Source: Burkholderiaceae bacterium
GTDB taxonomy: Bacteria > Pseudomonadota > Gammaproteobacteria > Burkholderiales > Burkholderiaceae_F
Assembly (NCBI GenBank): GCA_017461315.1
Contig: JAFTYR010000047.1
Span: forward strand, 1 to 64,000
Direction of reading: 5' to 3'
Length of the DNA stretch: 64,000 nt
Position numbers and translations under genes: made by a program. This document shows positions 44,520 through 53,105 of the stretch, piece after piece. A model generated the notes under the pieces. It searched no databases and was not told the DNA's origin. It saw only the letters and a list, made by a program, of their open reading frames with translations. Position 1 is the first letter of the stretch, and the number at the start of each line of letters is the position of its first letter.

Positions 44520-45113
44520 ATGACCGATAACGAAAAAATACACAAATCCCCAAAGGGAGCGCGTCGATTCGACATCCTCAAAGCAATGGTATCCTTGCTC
44601 CAACAAGAAGGTCGAAAAAAAATAACGACCAAAAGTCTTGCCTCTCATATTGGGTTATCGGAAGCGGCGCTTTATAGACACTTTGCTAGCAAAGCTCAAA
44701 TGTACGATTCTCTCCTAGAGAGTGTAGAAAGTAGTTTGATTTCGCTCATTAATCAGATTGAATTTTCAGAAAATTCGGGCTTATTTCAGGCTGAATCGAT
44801 TACCGCATCTCTCATGCTCCTTCCCAATGAGCAACCAGGCATTGTGATTCTTCTTGTCGGTGACTTTTTAGCCAACGAGGATCCTCGATTACAGTCCCGC
44901 ATTTCTTTAATCTTCGATAAGCTCAAAGCCCGTATCAAACAATCGCTAAGGACAGCACAGCTACAAAAAGAAGTGACCGAAGATTATGATGTTGAGTTAC
45001 GTTCTCAATTGCTTCTCAGTACGATCCTAGGACATTGGTTAATGTTTTGCCGAAGCAATCTGCTCCCAGAACAAACTCAAATTTTTGATGAAATTAAACT
45101 CATTCTTCGCTAA
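44520..45113 (+). CDS. slmA: nucleoid occlusion factor SlmA (TetR family)
   Basis: A 197-residue TetR-fold protein. The N-terminal helix-turn-helix reads I-T-T-K-S-L-A-S-H-I-G-L-S-E-A-A-L-Y-R-H-F-A-S-K (about 39-61, split here by hyphens), the characteristic SlmA recognition helix. SlmA binds specific DNA sites and blocks FtsZ polymerisation over the nucleoid. Its place right after argB is conserved in betaproteobacteria. The start has no strong ribosome-binding site, so translation may be coupled to argB. Confidence 0.88.
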   Translation: MTDNEKIHKSPKGARRFDILKAMVSLLQQEGRKKITTKSLASHIGLSEAALYRHFASKAQMYDSLLESVESSLISLINQIEFSENSGLFQAESITASLMLLPNEQPGIVILLVGDFLANEDPRLQSRISLIFDKLKARIKQSLRTAQLQKEVTEDYDVELRSQLLLSTILGHWLMFCRSNLLPEQTQIFDEIKLILR

Positions 45114-45152
45114 AAAATACCCCCTGTTTATACAGAATCTTGTAAAACAGGG
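45113..45152 (-). terminator. terminator after ctpA
   Basis: On the minus strand, stem CCCTGTTT/AAACAGGG (45145-45152 with 45122-45129) is followed by GGTATTTTTT. It begins 18 bases after the ctpA stop and overlaps the end of slmA. Confidence 0.75.
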
Positions 45153-45169
45153 AGTACATCTTAAAGCAC

Positions 45170-46669
45170 TTATTTCACTTTAGAAGCAATTGGTTCTACT
45201 CGTTCTTTGATAGCAGAAACCTCTAGTTTTGAAGTTTCATGCACTTTCGATCCCATTTTCTTCAAATATAAAACCGCTTGCTGTAACTGGTAATCATCAG
45301 CATCCCCATATCGATAGAACTTAGGTTTTGCTTTTTGTTTATCCTCAATTTGTTTTTTATTATCAACGATCGTCTCTTTAATCGTATTAACTTCTGCTGA
45401 CTTTGATTTTGTATTCTGTTCAGTCGAATCCTTCACTCCATTAGAAGAATCAGGTTGTGTCAGATGATTTGCTAAATCTGCTTCACGAATATCAAAATCA
45501 ACAAAATTGCCCGTTGCTGTATCCGTCACTTCCACATCTGGAGTAATACCGACCGCCTGAATTGAGCGACCGTTCGGTGTGTAATAACGAGCTGTTGTCA
45601 ATTTTATAGCGGTATTTTTTGCATCTCCTCTTAAAGGAATAATGGTTTGAACAGAACCCTTACCAAATGTTTTGGTTCCCATAATCGTGGCTCGTTTATG
45701 GTCTTGAAGCGCCCCAGCAACGATTTCACTGGCACTTGCCGATGCACCATTTACCAAAACAACCATAGGCACGCTTTTGGTTATTGCGGGCAATTGAGCA
45801 ATCAGTGCATCATCTTTCACTACAGAATAATCTTGAGGTGTTGAAAAGTAAGTCTTTTGCGCCTCTGTTACCTGTCCCTTTGTTGAAACAACAGTCACGC
45901 CTTGTTGTAAAAAGGCTGAGGAGACACCTACCGCAGCGTTTAGTAAACCACCCGGATCATTTCTTAGGTCAAGAATAATGCCAGATTGAAGATTTCCTGT
46001 TTTATATAAATTTTCTAGATGCTTTGCTAAATCAGAAGAAGTTCTTTCCTGAAATTGAGAAATTCTTATATATCCCATACCATCAGGCAAAGCCTTAGCT
46101 TTTACAGACTTAACTTTGATGATATCTCTAACCAGCTTGATGGTAATAGGTTGTCCAACCCCTTTTCTCATAATCGATAATTCAATAGAGGTTTTGGGTT
46201 TACCTCTCATCAATTTGACCGCATCATTTAATGACATATCCCGAATCAATTTGCCGTCAATCTTAAAGATAATGTCTCCAGCTCGGATACCAGCCTGAGC
46301 AGCAGGAGTGTCATCAATTGGTGAAATCACTCTTACGCCAGCAGGATCTGAACCGACTTCTAAACCTAAGCCTCCAAATTCACCACTAGTTCCTTCTTGT
46401 AAATCTTTGAATGCTTCTTCATCAAGAAATGCGGAATGTGGATCGAGCCCCTGTAACATTCCAGAAATAGCTTCTTTGATAAGACGCTTATCTTCAACCG
46501 GTTCTACATAAAACTGTTTAACAGCACCATAAACGTCCGTAAATTGGCGTATTTCACTTAGCGGAAGCGCTGATTTTCCAGCAGTTGGATTAGCAAAACC
46601 AACACTAATCATCGTTCCAACAAACATACCACCTAGAACAAGAGCAATCCCTTTAATTGAATTTTTCAT
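45170..46669 (-). CDS. ctpA: carboxy-terminal processing protease, S41 family
   Basis: A 499-residue periplasmic protease. An N-terminal signal/anchor (about 5-25) is followed by a PDZ domain (about 80-165; G-E-F-G-G-L-G-L) and the S41 catalytic core with the nucleophile in G-A-S-A-S-A-S-E and the general-base Lys in G-T-K-T-F-G-K-G-S-V-Q. Residues after about 390 form a Ser/Lys/Glu-rich linker and a short helical end, longer than in minimal CtpA proteins. It lies downstream of envC, a common pairing, and may process envelope hydrolases. Confidence 0.94.
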   Translation of the reverse strand: MKNSIKGIALVLGGMFVGTMISVGFANPTAGKSALPLSEIRQFTDVYGAVKQFYVEPVEDKRLIKEAISGMLQGLDPHSAFLDEEAFKDLQEGTSGEFGGLGLEVGSDPAGVRVISPIDDTPAAQAGIRAGDIIFKIDGKLIRDMSLNDAVKLMRGKPKTSIELSIMRKGVGQPITIKLVRDIIKVKSVKAKALPDGMGYIRISQFQERTSSDLAKHLENLYKTGNLQSGIILDLRNDPGGLLNAAVGVSSAFLQQGVTVVSTKGQVTEAQKTYFSTPQDYSVVKDDALIAQLPAITKSVPMVVLVNGASASASEIVAGALQDHKRATIMGTKTFGKGSVQTIIPLRGDAKNTAIKLTTARYYTPNGRSIQAVGITPDVEVTDTATGNFVDFDIREADLANHLTQPDSSNGVKDSTEQNTKSKSAEVNTIKETIVDNKKQIEDKQKAKPKFYRYGDADDYQLQQAVLYLKKMGSKVHETSKLEVSAIKERVEPIASKVK

Positions 46670-46703
46670 AAACTCTATAACTTACTAGCAAACTTCCTAA
46701 ATG

Positions 46704-47894
46704 TTAAACATTTAACCATTTAGCCGGATCAATCGGTTTTCCTTTATAGCGTAATTCGAAGTATAAAATGGTCAGATCATTTTCTTTTGATCCTACTCTC
46801 GAAATAGTTTCTCCAGCCTGAACATAATCTCCAATATCTTTTTCTAGACTCGAATTATTTCCATAGACAGTAAAGTAACCTTTACCGTGATCAATGATGA
46901 TCATATTTCCATATCCACGTAAATAATCAGAAAAGACCACTTTCCCGGCCCTTACAGCCTTTACCGGTCTTTCATCTTTCACGCTGAAAATCATTCCTTT
47001 CCACGTACCCAAACCGGACTTATCATTTCTCTTCTGCCCGTATCTTGCTACAACTTTTCCATTAACAGGATAATAAGCTTTAAGCTGTTCTTTTAATGAC
47101 TGAGACTTTTGTTTTTTTATATTTCTATTTTTACCCAGATTTGCAATAAGGCGATCTAATCGTCGTTCTGTTTGCTTTAATCGTTTAATTGTTAACTGTT
47201 TATTATTAACTTCACGCTGTAACAAATTAGCTAAATGCTGTCTTTTTCGTCTTTCATCTAAAAGTTGTTTCTGTTCTTTAGTTTCTTTTTTCTCTACAGA
47301 GAGCAGTTCATTTTTTGATTTTTCGGTTTTATAAACAAGTTTTTCTAACCGTTTTTTCTGTACATTAAGCTTTGAAATTAAATCCTTTGATTGTTTCGCC
47401 AACAAATCCAGAAGAACTTTATTGCGGAGCTTATTGTCCGATTTTTCCACCCATTCGGGAGTATTTTCACTACTCATTAGTTCTAATTGTTGACGAATTA
47501 CTTCATCGACAATTTTCTGTTCTTGTGCAATTTTTTGCCTCAAACTTTCTATTTGTGTATTTTGGCGATGAATTTTTTTTTGTAATTTACGTTTTTCTTG
47601 CCGAATCGTCAGAATAGATTGTCTCGCCTTTTTTATTTTTTTTGCTGTTTGAACCAAGTTTCGTTCAATTTGTTTTTTTTCCTTTTTAGTCCTTTTTATA
47701 GACTTTTCTAAATTTTTAATTTCTTCTTTTTTTATTCTTTTCTGATTAATTAAATTTGATTTTTTTTCGTTTATTTGATCGTTTATAGACTTTTCTTGAA
47801 TAGGACTTTCTTTCGCTACAACGTTTTGTTCTAAACCAAAGTCCCCAAAAATAAACAAGGCGACCATAACCCATAGCATTACAGTCGCCTTCAT
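46704..47894 (-). CDS. envC: EnvC-like murein hydrolase activator
   Basis: A 396-residue exported protein: signal peptide (1-28), a very Lys/Glu-rich coiled coil (about 30-280), and a LytM (M23) domain at the C-terminus. The zinc site is degenerate: the final H-x-H position reads Y-F-E-L-R, as in E. coli EnvC, so it should activate amidases rather than cleave peptidoglycan. The frame is open 28 codons upstream into gpmA, but ATG 47894 lies 19 bases after the gpmA stop and begins the signal peptide. EnvC works with FtsEX, encoded at 55891-57407. Confidence 0.88.
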   Translation of the reverse strand: MKATVMLWVMVALFIFGDFGLEQNVVAKESPIQEKSINDQINEKKSNLINQKRIKKEEIKNLEKSIKRTKKEKKQIERNLVQTAKKIKKARQSILTIRQEKRKLQKKIHRQNTQIESLRQKIAQEQKIVDEVIRQQLELMSSENTPEWVEKSDNKLRNKVLLDLLAKQSKDLISKLNVQKKRLEKLVYKTEKSKNELLSVEKKETKEQKQLLDERRKRQHLANLLQREVNNKQLTIKRLKQTERRLDRLIANLGKNRNIKKQKSQSLKEQLKAYYPVNGKVVARYGQKRNDKSGLGTWKGMIFSVKDERPVKAVRAGKVVFSDYLRGYGNMIIIDHGKGYFTVYGNNSSLEKDIGDYVQAGETISRVGSKENDLTILYFELRYKGKPIDPAKWLNV

Positions 47895-47913
47895 AGTAGT
47901 CTTTACCACCGAC

Positions 47914-48660
47914 TTACTTTGATTTGCCCTGAGCAGCAACAGCAGCAACGGCTGCCTTAATCTTATCTTGGTCGCCAAGATAGTAGCTTCGGATCGGCTT
48001 CATATTGTCATCTAGTTCATACACCAAAGGTGTAGCAGTCGGAATATTTAAACCAACGATATCCTTATCGCTAATACCATCCAAGTACTTCACTAATGAA
48101 CGCAATGAATTACCATGAGCAGTAATCAAAATATTTCGACCTGCTTTAATGTTCGGAACAATTTCTTTTTCCCAATAAGGAACGACTCTAGCTACAGTAT
48201 CAGCCAAACATTCTGTCAAGGGTAACCCCTCTGGATCCAAATCTTTATATCTAGGATCAATTCCTGGCCACATCTCGCTGTCTTTAGATAATGCGGGTGG
48301 TGGTGTATCGTAGGATCGACGCCAAATCATTACCTGCTCATCACCAAATTTCTGAGCCGTTTCTTTCTTGTTCAGACCTTGTAGTGCACCATAATGACGT
48401 TCGTTTAAGCGCCAATCATGAATTACAGGAAGATACATCTGATCTAATTTGTCCAAGGCAATCCAAAGAGTACGAATTGCACGACGTAAAACAGACGTAT
48501 AGCACAAATCAAAGGTAAAGCCTTCTTGTTTGAGCAACTCACCGGCGCGAGCCGCTTCCTCCTTACCTTTTTCTGTCAAATCAACATCGACCCATCCAGT
48601 AAATCTGTTTTCCAAATTCCACTGGCTCTCTCCGTGCCTCATTAATACGATTTTATACAT
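47914..48660 (-). CDS. gpmA: 2,3-bisphosphoglycerate-dependent phosphoglycerate mutase
   Basis: A 248-residue glycolytic enzyme converting 3- to 2-phosphoglycerate. The phosphohistidine motif is [10 protein letters not shown] (His 9), followed by [11 protein letters not shown] and Y-G-A-L-Q-G-L-N-K; the second catalytic histidine is in T-A-H-G-N-S-L-R. It heads a gpmA-envC-ctpA cluster on the minus strand and diverges from the rhodanese gene. Confidence 0.97.
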   Translation of the reverse strand: MYKIVLMRHGESQWNLENRFTGWVDVDLTEKGKEEAARAGELLKQEGFTFDLCYTSVLRRAIRTLWIALDKLDQMYLPVIHDWRLNERHYGALQGLNKKETAQKFGDEQVMIWRRSYDTPPPALSKDSEMWPGIDPRYKDLDPEGLPLTECLADTVARVVPYWEKEIVPNIKAGRNILITAHGNSLRSLVKYLDGISDKDIVGLNIPTATPLVYELDDNMKPIRSYYLGDQDKIKAAVAAVAAQGKSK

Positions 48661-48751
48661 AGCTCTCTAAGTTGATTATTAAAACCACGATTAAAACTTT
48701 ACCAAAAAGAAACGCCGACGTATATGAGTGTATAAGATAACAACACAAAAA

Positions 48752-48781
48752 ATGACGTTATTTCTATCCTTGTGAGATAAT
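48752..48781 (+). promoter_or_regulatory. candidate promoter for the rhodanese-secB leader
   Basis: ATGACG (48752-48757) and GATAAT (48776-48781) with an 18-base spacer; each matches consensus at four and five positions. Predicted start near 48788, giving a leader of about 225 bases. Confidence 0.35.
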
Positions 48782-48785
48782 ATGC

Positions 48786-48817
48786 CGGTCTTTTAAGACC
48801 TACGGTCAGACGGACCG
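48786..48817 (+). other. tandem hairpins at the 5' end of the rhodanese leader
   Basis: GGTCTT-TT-AAGACC (48787-48800) is followed two bases later by CGGTC-AGACG-GACCG (48803-48817). Both stems are perfect, and they would form the extreme 5' end of the predicted transcript. Confidence 0.5.
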
Positions 48818-49014
48818 AAAGTAATGTCTGCTAGGAAGTTTTAAATTCGAGAATTGTCTTGTATTTAATAGCACCTACCGGAAATCCTCCGAGATGTTTC
48901 TTGATATCACAGTAATGACATCAGTTTCATAATCGGAAATCTTGTTCTTGACAGGAAGGAACGTCAGATTCAAACTGTATTGTTTACCGATAGACTCTTC
49001 GAGCCTCTGATATC

Positions 49015-49443
49015 ATGGATTTTATTACTGAAAATATTCTATTGATTGTCTGCTTTGTTTTATCTGCAGTCATGTTGGCATTTCCTTCTCTTACCAAAGG
49101 AAAAAATGCAGGGAAAAACCCCGCTGAAGCAACTATTCTTGTTAACCATCAAAACGCTCAGGTCATTGATGTACGTAACGCCGATGAATTTAAACATGGT
49201 TCTTTAGCCAATGCAGTCAATATTCCTTGTGATAACTTAATTAATCGTATCGATTCTTTAGACAAAAGTCGTCCGATTCTTTTGATTGACCAGACCGGTC
49301 GCAGAGCTCAAACAGCATTAAAACAACTTAAGTCTAAGGGCTTTGTTAACGTTTACACCCTCGAAGGTGGCCTTGTTGCTTGGCAAGAAGCTAAACTACC
49401 TTTGGTTGTACTTGAATCCAATAGAAAAAAACGCAAACACTAA
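49015..49443 (+). CDS. membrane-anchored rhodanese-like protein lacking the catalytic cysteine
   Basis: A 142-residue YibN-like protein: N-terminal membrane helix (about 7-24) and a single rhodanese domain (35-130; Q-V-I-D-V-R-N-A-D-E-F). The active-site loop, normally C-x-x-G-x-R, reads D92-Q-T-G-R-R, so the sulfur-carrying cysteine is missing and sulfurtransferase activity is unlikely. The C-terminus is very basic (R-K-K-R-K-H). It is 41 bases before secB; the glutaredoxin gene often found between them in related genomes is absent. It may serve as a membrane partner or scaffold (inference). Confidence 0.85.
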   Translation: MDFITENILLIVCFVLSAVMLAFPSLTKGKNAGKNPAEATILVNHQNAQVIDVRNADEFKHGSLANAVNIPCDNLINRIDSLDKSRPILLIDQTGRRAQTALKQLKSKGFVNVYTLEGGLVAWQEAKLPLVVLESNRKKRKH

Positions 49444-49484
49444 AACATCTATTTAATACCTTGTGTATCACGGAAGGATAAAAA

Positions 49485-50003
49485 ATGGCAGAAAATCAGA
49501 CACCCGATACTTCAGCTTCTCAGGATCAAATTCAACAGCCTGAATTTGCTCTCCAAAGAATCTACTTAAAAGATGCTTCCTTGGAAATGCCTAACTCTCC
49601 TGAAATTTTCCTTGTGCAGGAAGCTCCCCAAGTTGATATTCAAATGGATGTCAGTGAAAAGCGTTTAGGCCAACCTGATTTATGGGAAGTCGTTGTTCGA
49701 GCAACAGTTACTGCTAAAACAAAAATTGGTGACGAAGAACATACTGTTTTCCTCGTTGAATGTAAGCAAGCTGGCATTTTCCTTTTAAGAAATATTCCGG
49801 AAGAACAGATTCCATTAATTCTTGGTATCACTTGTCCTTCTGCTGTTTATCCTTATTTACGTAGCAATGTTAGTGACCTTCTTGTTAGAGCTGGTATGCC
49901 ACCAGTCTATTTAGGTGAAATCAATTTTGAAGCTTACTTTGCTCAAAGAATGCAAGCATTAGCCGAAGAACAAAAAGCTCAAGCTGAAGTAACTAAGCAA
50001 TAA
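49485..50003 (+). CDS. secB: protein-export chaperone SecB
   Basis: A 172-residue tetrameric chaperone that keeps preproteins unfolded for SecA. Family motifs: F-A-L-Q-R-I-Y-L-K-D-A-S-L-E (about 23-36), V-E-C-K-Q-A-G-I-F and C-P-S-A-V-Y-P-Y-L-R. An acidic-to-polar N-terminal tail of about 20 residues (T-S-A-S-Q-D-Q-I-Q-Q) precedes the core. AAGGA lies close to the ATG. Its gene is followed by a strong terminator. Confidence 0.96.
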   Translation: MAENQTPDTSASQDQIQQPEFALQRIYLKDASLEMPNSPEIFLVQEAPQVDIQMDVSEKRLGQPDLWEVVVRATVTAKTKIGDEEHTVFLVECKQAGIFLLRNIPEEQIPLILGITCPSAVYPYLRSNVSDLLVRAGMPPVYLGEINFEAYFAQRMQALAEEQKAQAEVTKQ

Positions 50004-50028
50004 GTACTTAAGCTTAAATTTTCTTCCC

Positions 50029-50060
50029 AGAGGCATTCCTATTGAATGCCTCTTGTTTTT
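50029..50060 (+). terminator. intrinsic terminator of secB
   Basis: Perfect ten-base arms (50029-50038, 50044-50053) with a five-base loop, then TGTTTTT. Confidence 0.92.
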
Positions 50061-50072
50061 ATAATCACCTAA

Positions 50073-50155
50073 CGGGGAGCCTGTGTTACAAGCTGAGAGG
50101 AAGATGTGATCTTCGACCCATAACCTGATTTGGATAATGCCAACGTAGGGACAAA
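50073..50155 (+). promoter_or_regulatory. TPP riboswitch (THI element)
   Basis: The conserved blocks occur in order: CGGGGAGCC, AGCTGAGAGG (the CUGAGA core), GACCCATAACCTGAT, and GGATAATGCCAACGTAGGGA. These form the two helical arms that bind thiamin diphosphate. It is followed by a terminator 28 bases later, so TPP should stop transcription before thiS. Confidence 0.95.
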
Positions 50156-50182
50156 AGTGGTTGTATTGAGTTCTGAACTAAG

Positions 50183-50220
50183 CGACAGAAATTACCAAAT
50201 TGGTGTTCTGTCGTTTTTTT
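50183..50220 (+). terminator. riboswitch-controlled terminator upstream of thiS
   Basis: Perfect eight-base arms (50183-50190, 50206-50213) with an inner ACC/GGT pairing, then seven T. TTCTG at 50171-50175 could pair with CAGAA at 50186-50190, giving an alternative antiterminator stem. Confidence 0.85.
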
Positions 50221-50240
50221 ATTTTGGGGAGAACTTTAAC

Positions 50241-50435
50241 GTGGTTATAGTGAATGGTGTCGGCTTAGATATCGCTGGTAAGACTCTACAGGAATACCTA
50301 GAATCTGCTGGTTACAATTTCAAACAAATTGCAGTAGAAAGAAATGGATCGGTCGTTTTTAAATCCTTATATGCCACGACTATTCTATGTGATAACGATA
50401 CTATCGAAATTGTCTGTTTCGTTGGCGGAGGTTAA
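50241..50435 (+). CDS. thiS: sulfur carrier protein ThiS
   Basis: A 64-residue beta-grasp protein that carries sulfur as a C-terminal thiocarboxylate for thiazole synthesis. It ends in F-V-G-G-G, the di-glycine tail needed for adenylation, and has the V-N-G and A-V-E-R-N-G landmarks. The frame is open upstream to an ATG inside the riboswitch at 50130, which is not a real start: GTG 50241 has GGGGAGA eight to nine bases ahead and gives the right size. First gene of the thi operon. Confidence 0.92.
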   Translation: MVIVNGVGLDIAGKTLQEYLESAGYNFKQIAVERNGSVVFKSLYATTILCDNDTIEIVCFVGGG

Positions 50436-50440
50436 ATACT

Positions 50441-51070
50441 ATGACTCCGTCCGTAAAGGATATCCAACTTGCACTCGAAAAGCATCACGGAATTGAATTT
50501 CAGAGAAAAATTTCTTCTGCGACAGTTGCTATTTGTGGTCTAGGCGGTTTGGGCTCCAATATTGCTATGTTATTGGCTCGAGCCGGAATTGGGAAAATCA
50601 TTCTAATCGACTTCGATAAAGTAGATGTTTCCAATTTAAATCGACAACAATACAAAGTTAATCAAGTTGGTCAATATAAGGCTGAAGCTTTAGCAAAAAA
50701 CATTAAAGAAATCATGCCTTGTATTCAACTAGAAATTCATGTTGAAAAACTATCTGACTTGAACATTATTCAATTATTACACCAGGCAGATATCGTCTGT
50801 GAGGCATTGGATCAAGCTCAAACCAAAGCTTGGCTCGTTAATACTGTTTTAGAAAAAATGCCCAACAAGTACATTGTCGCGGCGTCAGGGATGGCTGGTT
50901 TTAATAACCCCAATACAATTCAAACAAAAGTTATTACCGATCATTTTTACCTTTGTGGAGACCGTAGCAGTGACTTGAGTCTAGGTTTGATTTCGTCACG
51001 CGTCATGATTTGCGCAGCTCATCAGGCTCACGCTGTTCTTCACATTCTCCAAACTCAAGATCATTTATAA
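50441..51070 (+). CDS. thiF: ThiS adenylyltransferase ThiF, short (family 2) type
   Basis: A 209-residue E1-like enzyme that adenylates ThiS. The nucleotide-binding motif is C-G-L-G-G-L-G-S-N (about 32-40), followed by [14 protein letters not shown]. It lacks the C-terminal zinc-cysteine region of E. coli ThiF; this short form accompanies ThiH and ThiG mainly in Clostridia and other anaerobes. It begins five bases after thiS, and thiG follows four bases after its stop. Confidence 0.92.
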   Translation: MTPSVKDIQLALEKHHGIEFQRKISSATVAICGLGGLGSNIAMLLARAGIGKIILIDFDKVDVSNLNRQQYKVNQVGQYKAEALAKNIKEIMPCIQLEIHVEKLSDLNIIQLLHQADIVCEALDQAQTKAWLVNTVLEKMPNKYIVAASGMAGFNNPNTIQTKVITDHFYLCGDRSSDLSLGLISSRVMICAAHQAHAVLHILQTQDHL

Positions 51071-51074
51071 AGCT

Positions 51075-51845
51075 ATGGATACAGATCATTTAATTATTGG
51101 TGGACACCAATTTACTTCTCGTTTTATTTTAGGATCAGGTAAGTATTCTTTGGATTTAATCACCGCAGCGATAAAAAACGCTCAGGCTGAAATTATTACG
51201 TTAGCAGTTCGTCGCACCAATACGAAAAATCAAGAAAACATCTTAAATTACATCCCGGATCACATCACTTTATTACCTAATACGTCAGGAGCCCGAGATG
51301 CTCACGAAGCAATCCGTATTGCTCGCCTTGCAAGAGAGCTTGGTTGCGGTAATTTCGTAAAAATTGAAATCATGAGAGATTCAAAATACCTATTACCTGA
51401 TAACCATGAAACGATTAAAGCGACGGAAGTCCTTGCAAATGAAGGATTTATCGTCATGCCCTATATGTATCCAGATCTCAATGTTGCCCGAGATCTTGTT
51501 AATGCAGGAGCATCGAGTATCATGCCTCTTGCCTCCCCTATCGGATCCAATAGGGGATTAAGTACTCGAGATTTTATTCAAATCTTAGTCGACGAAATTG
51601 ATCTGCCTATTATCGTAGATGCGGGAATTGGAAAACCATCGCAAGCTTGTGAAGCAATGGAAATGGGAGTCGACGCAATCATGGCTAATACAGCAATTGC
51701 TACTGCAGGTGATTTACCTTTAATGGCATCGGCTTTCCGACAAGCAATTGAAGCAGGACGAAAAGCTTACCTTTCTGGTCTTGGGAGAGTTCTGAAACGT
51801 GGAGCCTCTGCCTCAGATCCATTAACTGGTTTTTTACATGATTAA
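51075..51845 (+). CDS. thiG: thiazole synthase ThiG
   Basis: A 256-residue TIM-barrel enzyme that builds the thiazole phosphate ring from deoxyxylulose phosphate, dehydroglycine and ThiS-thiocarboxylate. The substrate lysine is in F-V-K-I-E-I (near 96). The motifs [17 protein letters not shown] and V-D-A-G-I-G-K-P-S are intact. It lies between thiF and thiH in a tightly packed operon under the TPP riboswitch. Confidence 0.97.
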   Translation: MDTDHLIIGGHQFTSRFILGSGKYSLDLITAAIKNAQAEIITLAVRRTNTKNQENILNYIPDHITLLPNTSGARDAHEAIRIARLARELGCGNFVKIEIMRDSKYLLPDNHETIKATEVLANEGFIVMPYMYPDLNVARDLVNAGASSIMPLASPIGSNRGLSTRDFIQILVDEIDLPIIVDAGIGKPSQACEAMEMGVDAIMANTAIATAGDLPLMASAFRQAIEAGRKAYLSGLGRVLKRGASASDPLTGFLHD

Positions 51846-51869
51846 AAATTCATTTCAAGAATTTCTCAT

Positions 51870-53105
51870 ATGAAAAAGACAAATTCTTCTTTAGAGAATC
51901 TTTCTAAGAAACATAGACTCGAAATGGACCCTACTTGTCGAAAGGATCCCATGCAGTATATGTCAGGGATGGAACAAATACAGTCTAATATTTGTAGTAA
52001 GGTTTTAGCTCAAATGGATAGCTATAACCCTCTTATCTATTCCGCACAAGATGTTCAGAATGCGTTAAATCACGAAACTTGTACTATCGAAGATCTCAAA
52101 GCATTACTGTCTCCTGTAGCTGGATCTTTCTTAGAACAAATGGCACAAAAAGCCAAAGAAAAAACCAGTCAATATTTCGGCAATAACGTCTATTTATTTA
52201 CGCCTCTTTATATTGCGAACCACTGTGAGAATTACTGTACTTATTGCGGTTTCAATTGCTACAACCCGATTAATCGCATCAAGCTCACTACGGAACAAAT
52301 AAAGCATGAAATGGAGATCATTTCAAATAGTGGTATCGAAGAGGTCTTGATCCTTACCGGAGAAAACCGGGCAAGAAGTAATGTTGAGTACATTGGGAAC
52401 GCTTGTAAATTAGCTAAAAATTATTTTCGATCTGTTGGATTAGAAATTTATCCCGTCAACACTGAAGAGTATCGCTATCTCCACGAATGCGGTGCTGACT
52501 ACGTTACTGTCTTCCAAGAGACCTATGACATTCATTCTTACGAAAAATATCATCTTTTCGGTCATAAACGTGTCTGGCCTTATCGGTTTGATGCGCAAGA
52601 AAGAGCATTAATGGCTGGGATGCGAGGTGTCGCATTCTCCGCACTGTTTGGTTTATCTGATTTTCGAAAAGACGCTCTTGCAACTGCCCTGCATGCTTAC
52701 TTCATTCAAAAAAAATATCCCCATGCAGAAATATCACTCTCATGTCCTCGACTAAGACCGATCATCAACAATAGTCAGATTGGCTCTTCGAACATCGGAG
52801 AAAAAGAACTGTGTCAAATAATTTGTGCTTATCGAATTTTTCTTCCCTTTGCTGGCATTACTGTCTCATCTCGAGAAAGTGAACGTTTTCGAAATGGTAT
52901 TGTAAAAATCGGAGCCACCAAAGTTTCCGCAGGAGTATCAACCGGAATTGGAGATCATGAACAAAAATATACAGGAAAAACTTCTAGTACTAAACAGGGT
53001 GATGAACAGTTCACAATTAACGATGATCGTAGCTTAGACAAAATGCAAAAAGATTTAGTTCAAAATGGACTGCAACCTGTTTTAAATGATTACCTTTATG
53101 TCTAG
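51870..53105 (+). CDS. thiH: 2-iminoacetate synthase ThiH (radical SAM)
   Basis: A 411-residue radical SAM tyrosine lyase that supplies dehydroglycine without oxygen. The cluster motif is C119-x3-C123-x2-C126 in N-H-C-E-N-Y-C-T-Y-C-G. The N-terminal extension (about 1-45) resembles the longer ThiH of anaerobes. HydG is a close relative, but HydG proteins have an extra C-terminal cysteine cluster, and none is seen here, so this is ThiH. Its use in place of the flavin oxidase ThiO fits an anaerobic lifestyle. The end overlaps the thiE start. Confidence 0.94.
   Translation: MKKTNSSLENLSKKHRLEMDPTCRKDPMQYMSGMEQIQSNICSKVLAQMDSYNPLIYSAQDVQNALNHETCTIEDLKALLSPVAGSFLEQMAQKAKEKTSQYFGNNVYLFTPLYIANHCENYCTYCGFNCYNPINRIKLTTEQIKHEMEIISNSGIEEVLILTGENRARSNVEYIGNACKLAKNYFRSVGLEIYPVNTEEYRYLHECGADYVTVFQETYDIHSYEKYHLFGHKRVWPYRFDAQERALMAGMRGVAFSALFGLSDFRKDALATALHAYFIQKKYPHAEISLSCPRLRPIINNSQIGSSNIGEKELCQIICAYRIFLPFAGITVSSRESERFRNGIVKIGATKVSAGVSTGIGDHEQKYTGKTSSTKQGDEQFTINDDRSLDKMQKDLVQNGLQPVLNDYLYV

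Larger units (their letters stand above)
48661..49014. other. 354-base intergenic region between gpmA and the rhodanese gene
   Basis: The longest non-coding stretch in the window. It must hold the gpmA promoter (minus) and the rhodanese-secB promoter (plus). The plus-strand half (48785-49014) shows two adjacent hairpins, repeats of CGGAAATC, and small ATG-started frames of 4, 6 and 12 codons. No tRNA, and no convincing 6S RNA fold. Confidence 0.8.

Noticed and set aside
48800-48905. Possible 6S RNA on the minus strand (a CGGTCCGTC followed later by CTTAAAA resembles the E. coli 6S apical region).
   Set aside because: I could not find the long closing stem that pairs the 5' and 3' ends of 6S RNA; the similar bases fold into two local hairpins instead. 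A covariance-model search would decide.
50130-50240. In-frame upstream extension of thiS starting at 50130.
   Set aside because: The extension would translate the riboswitch and its terminator; GTG 50241 has a good ribosome-binding site and gives the normal ThiS length.
51870-53105. Radical SAM gene as the missing hydrogenase maturase HydG.
   Set aside because: It lies inside a thiS-thiF-thiG operon under a TPP riboswitch and lacks the C-terminal cysteine cluster of HydG, so it is ThiH.
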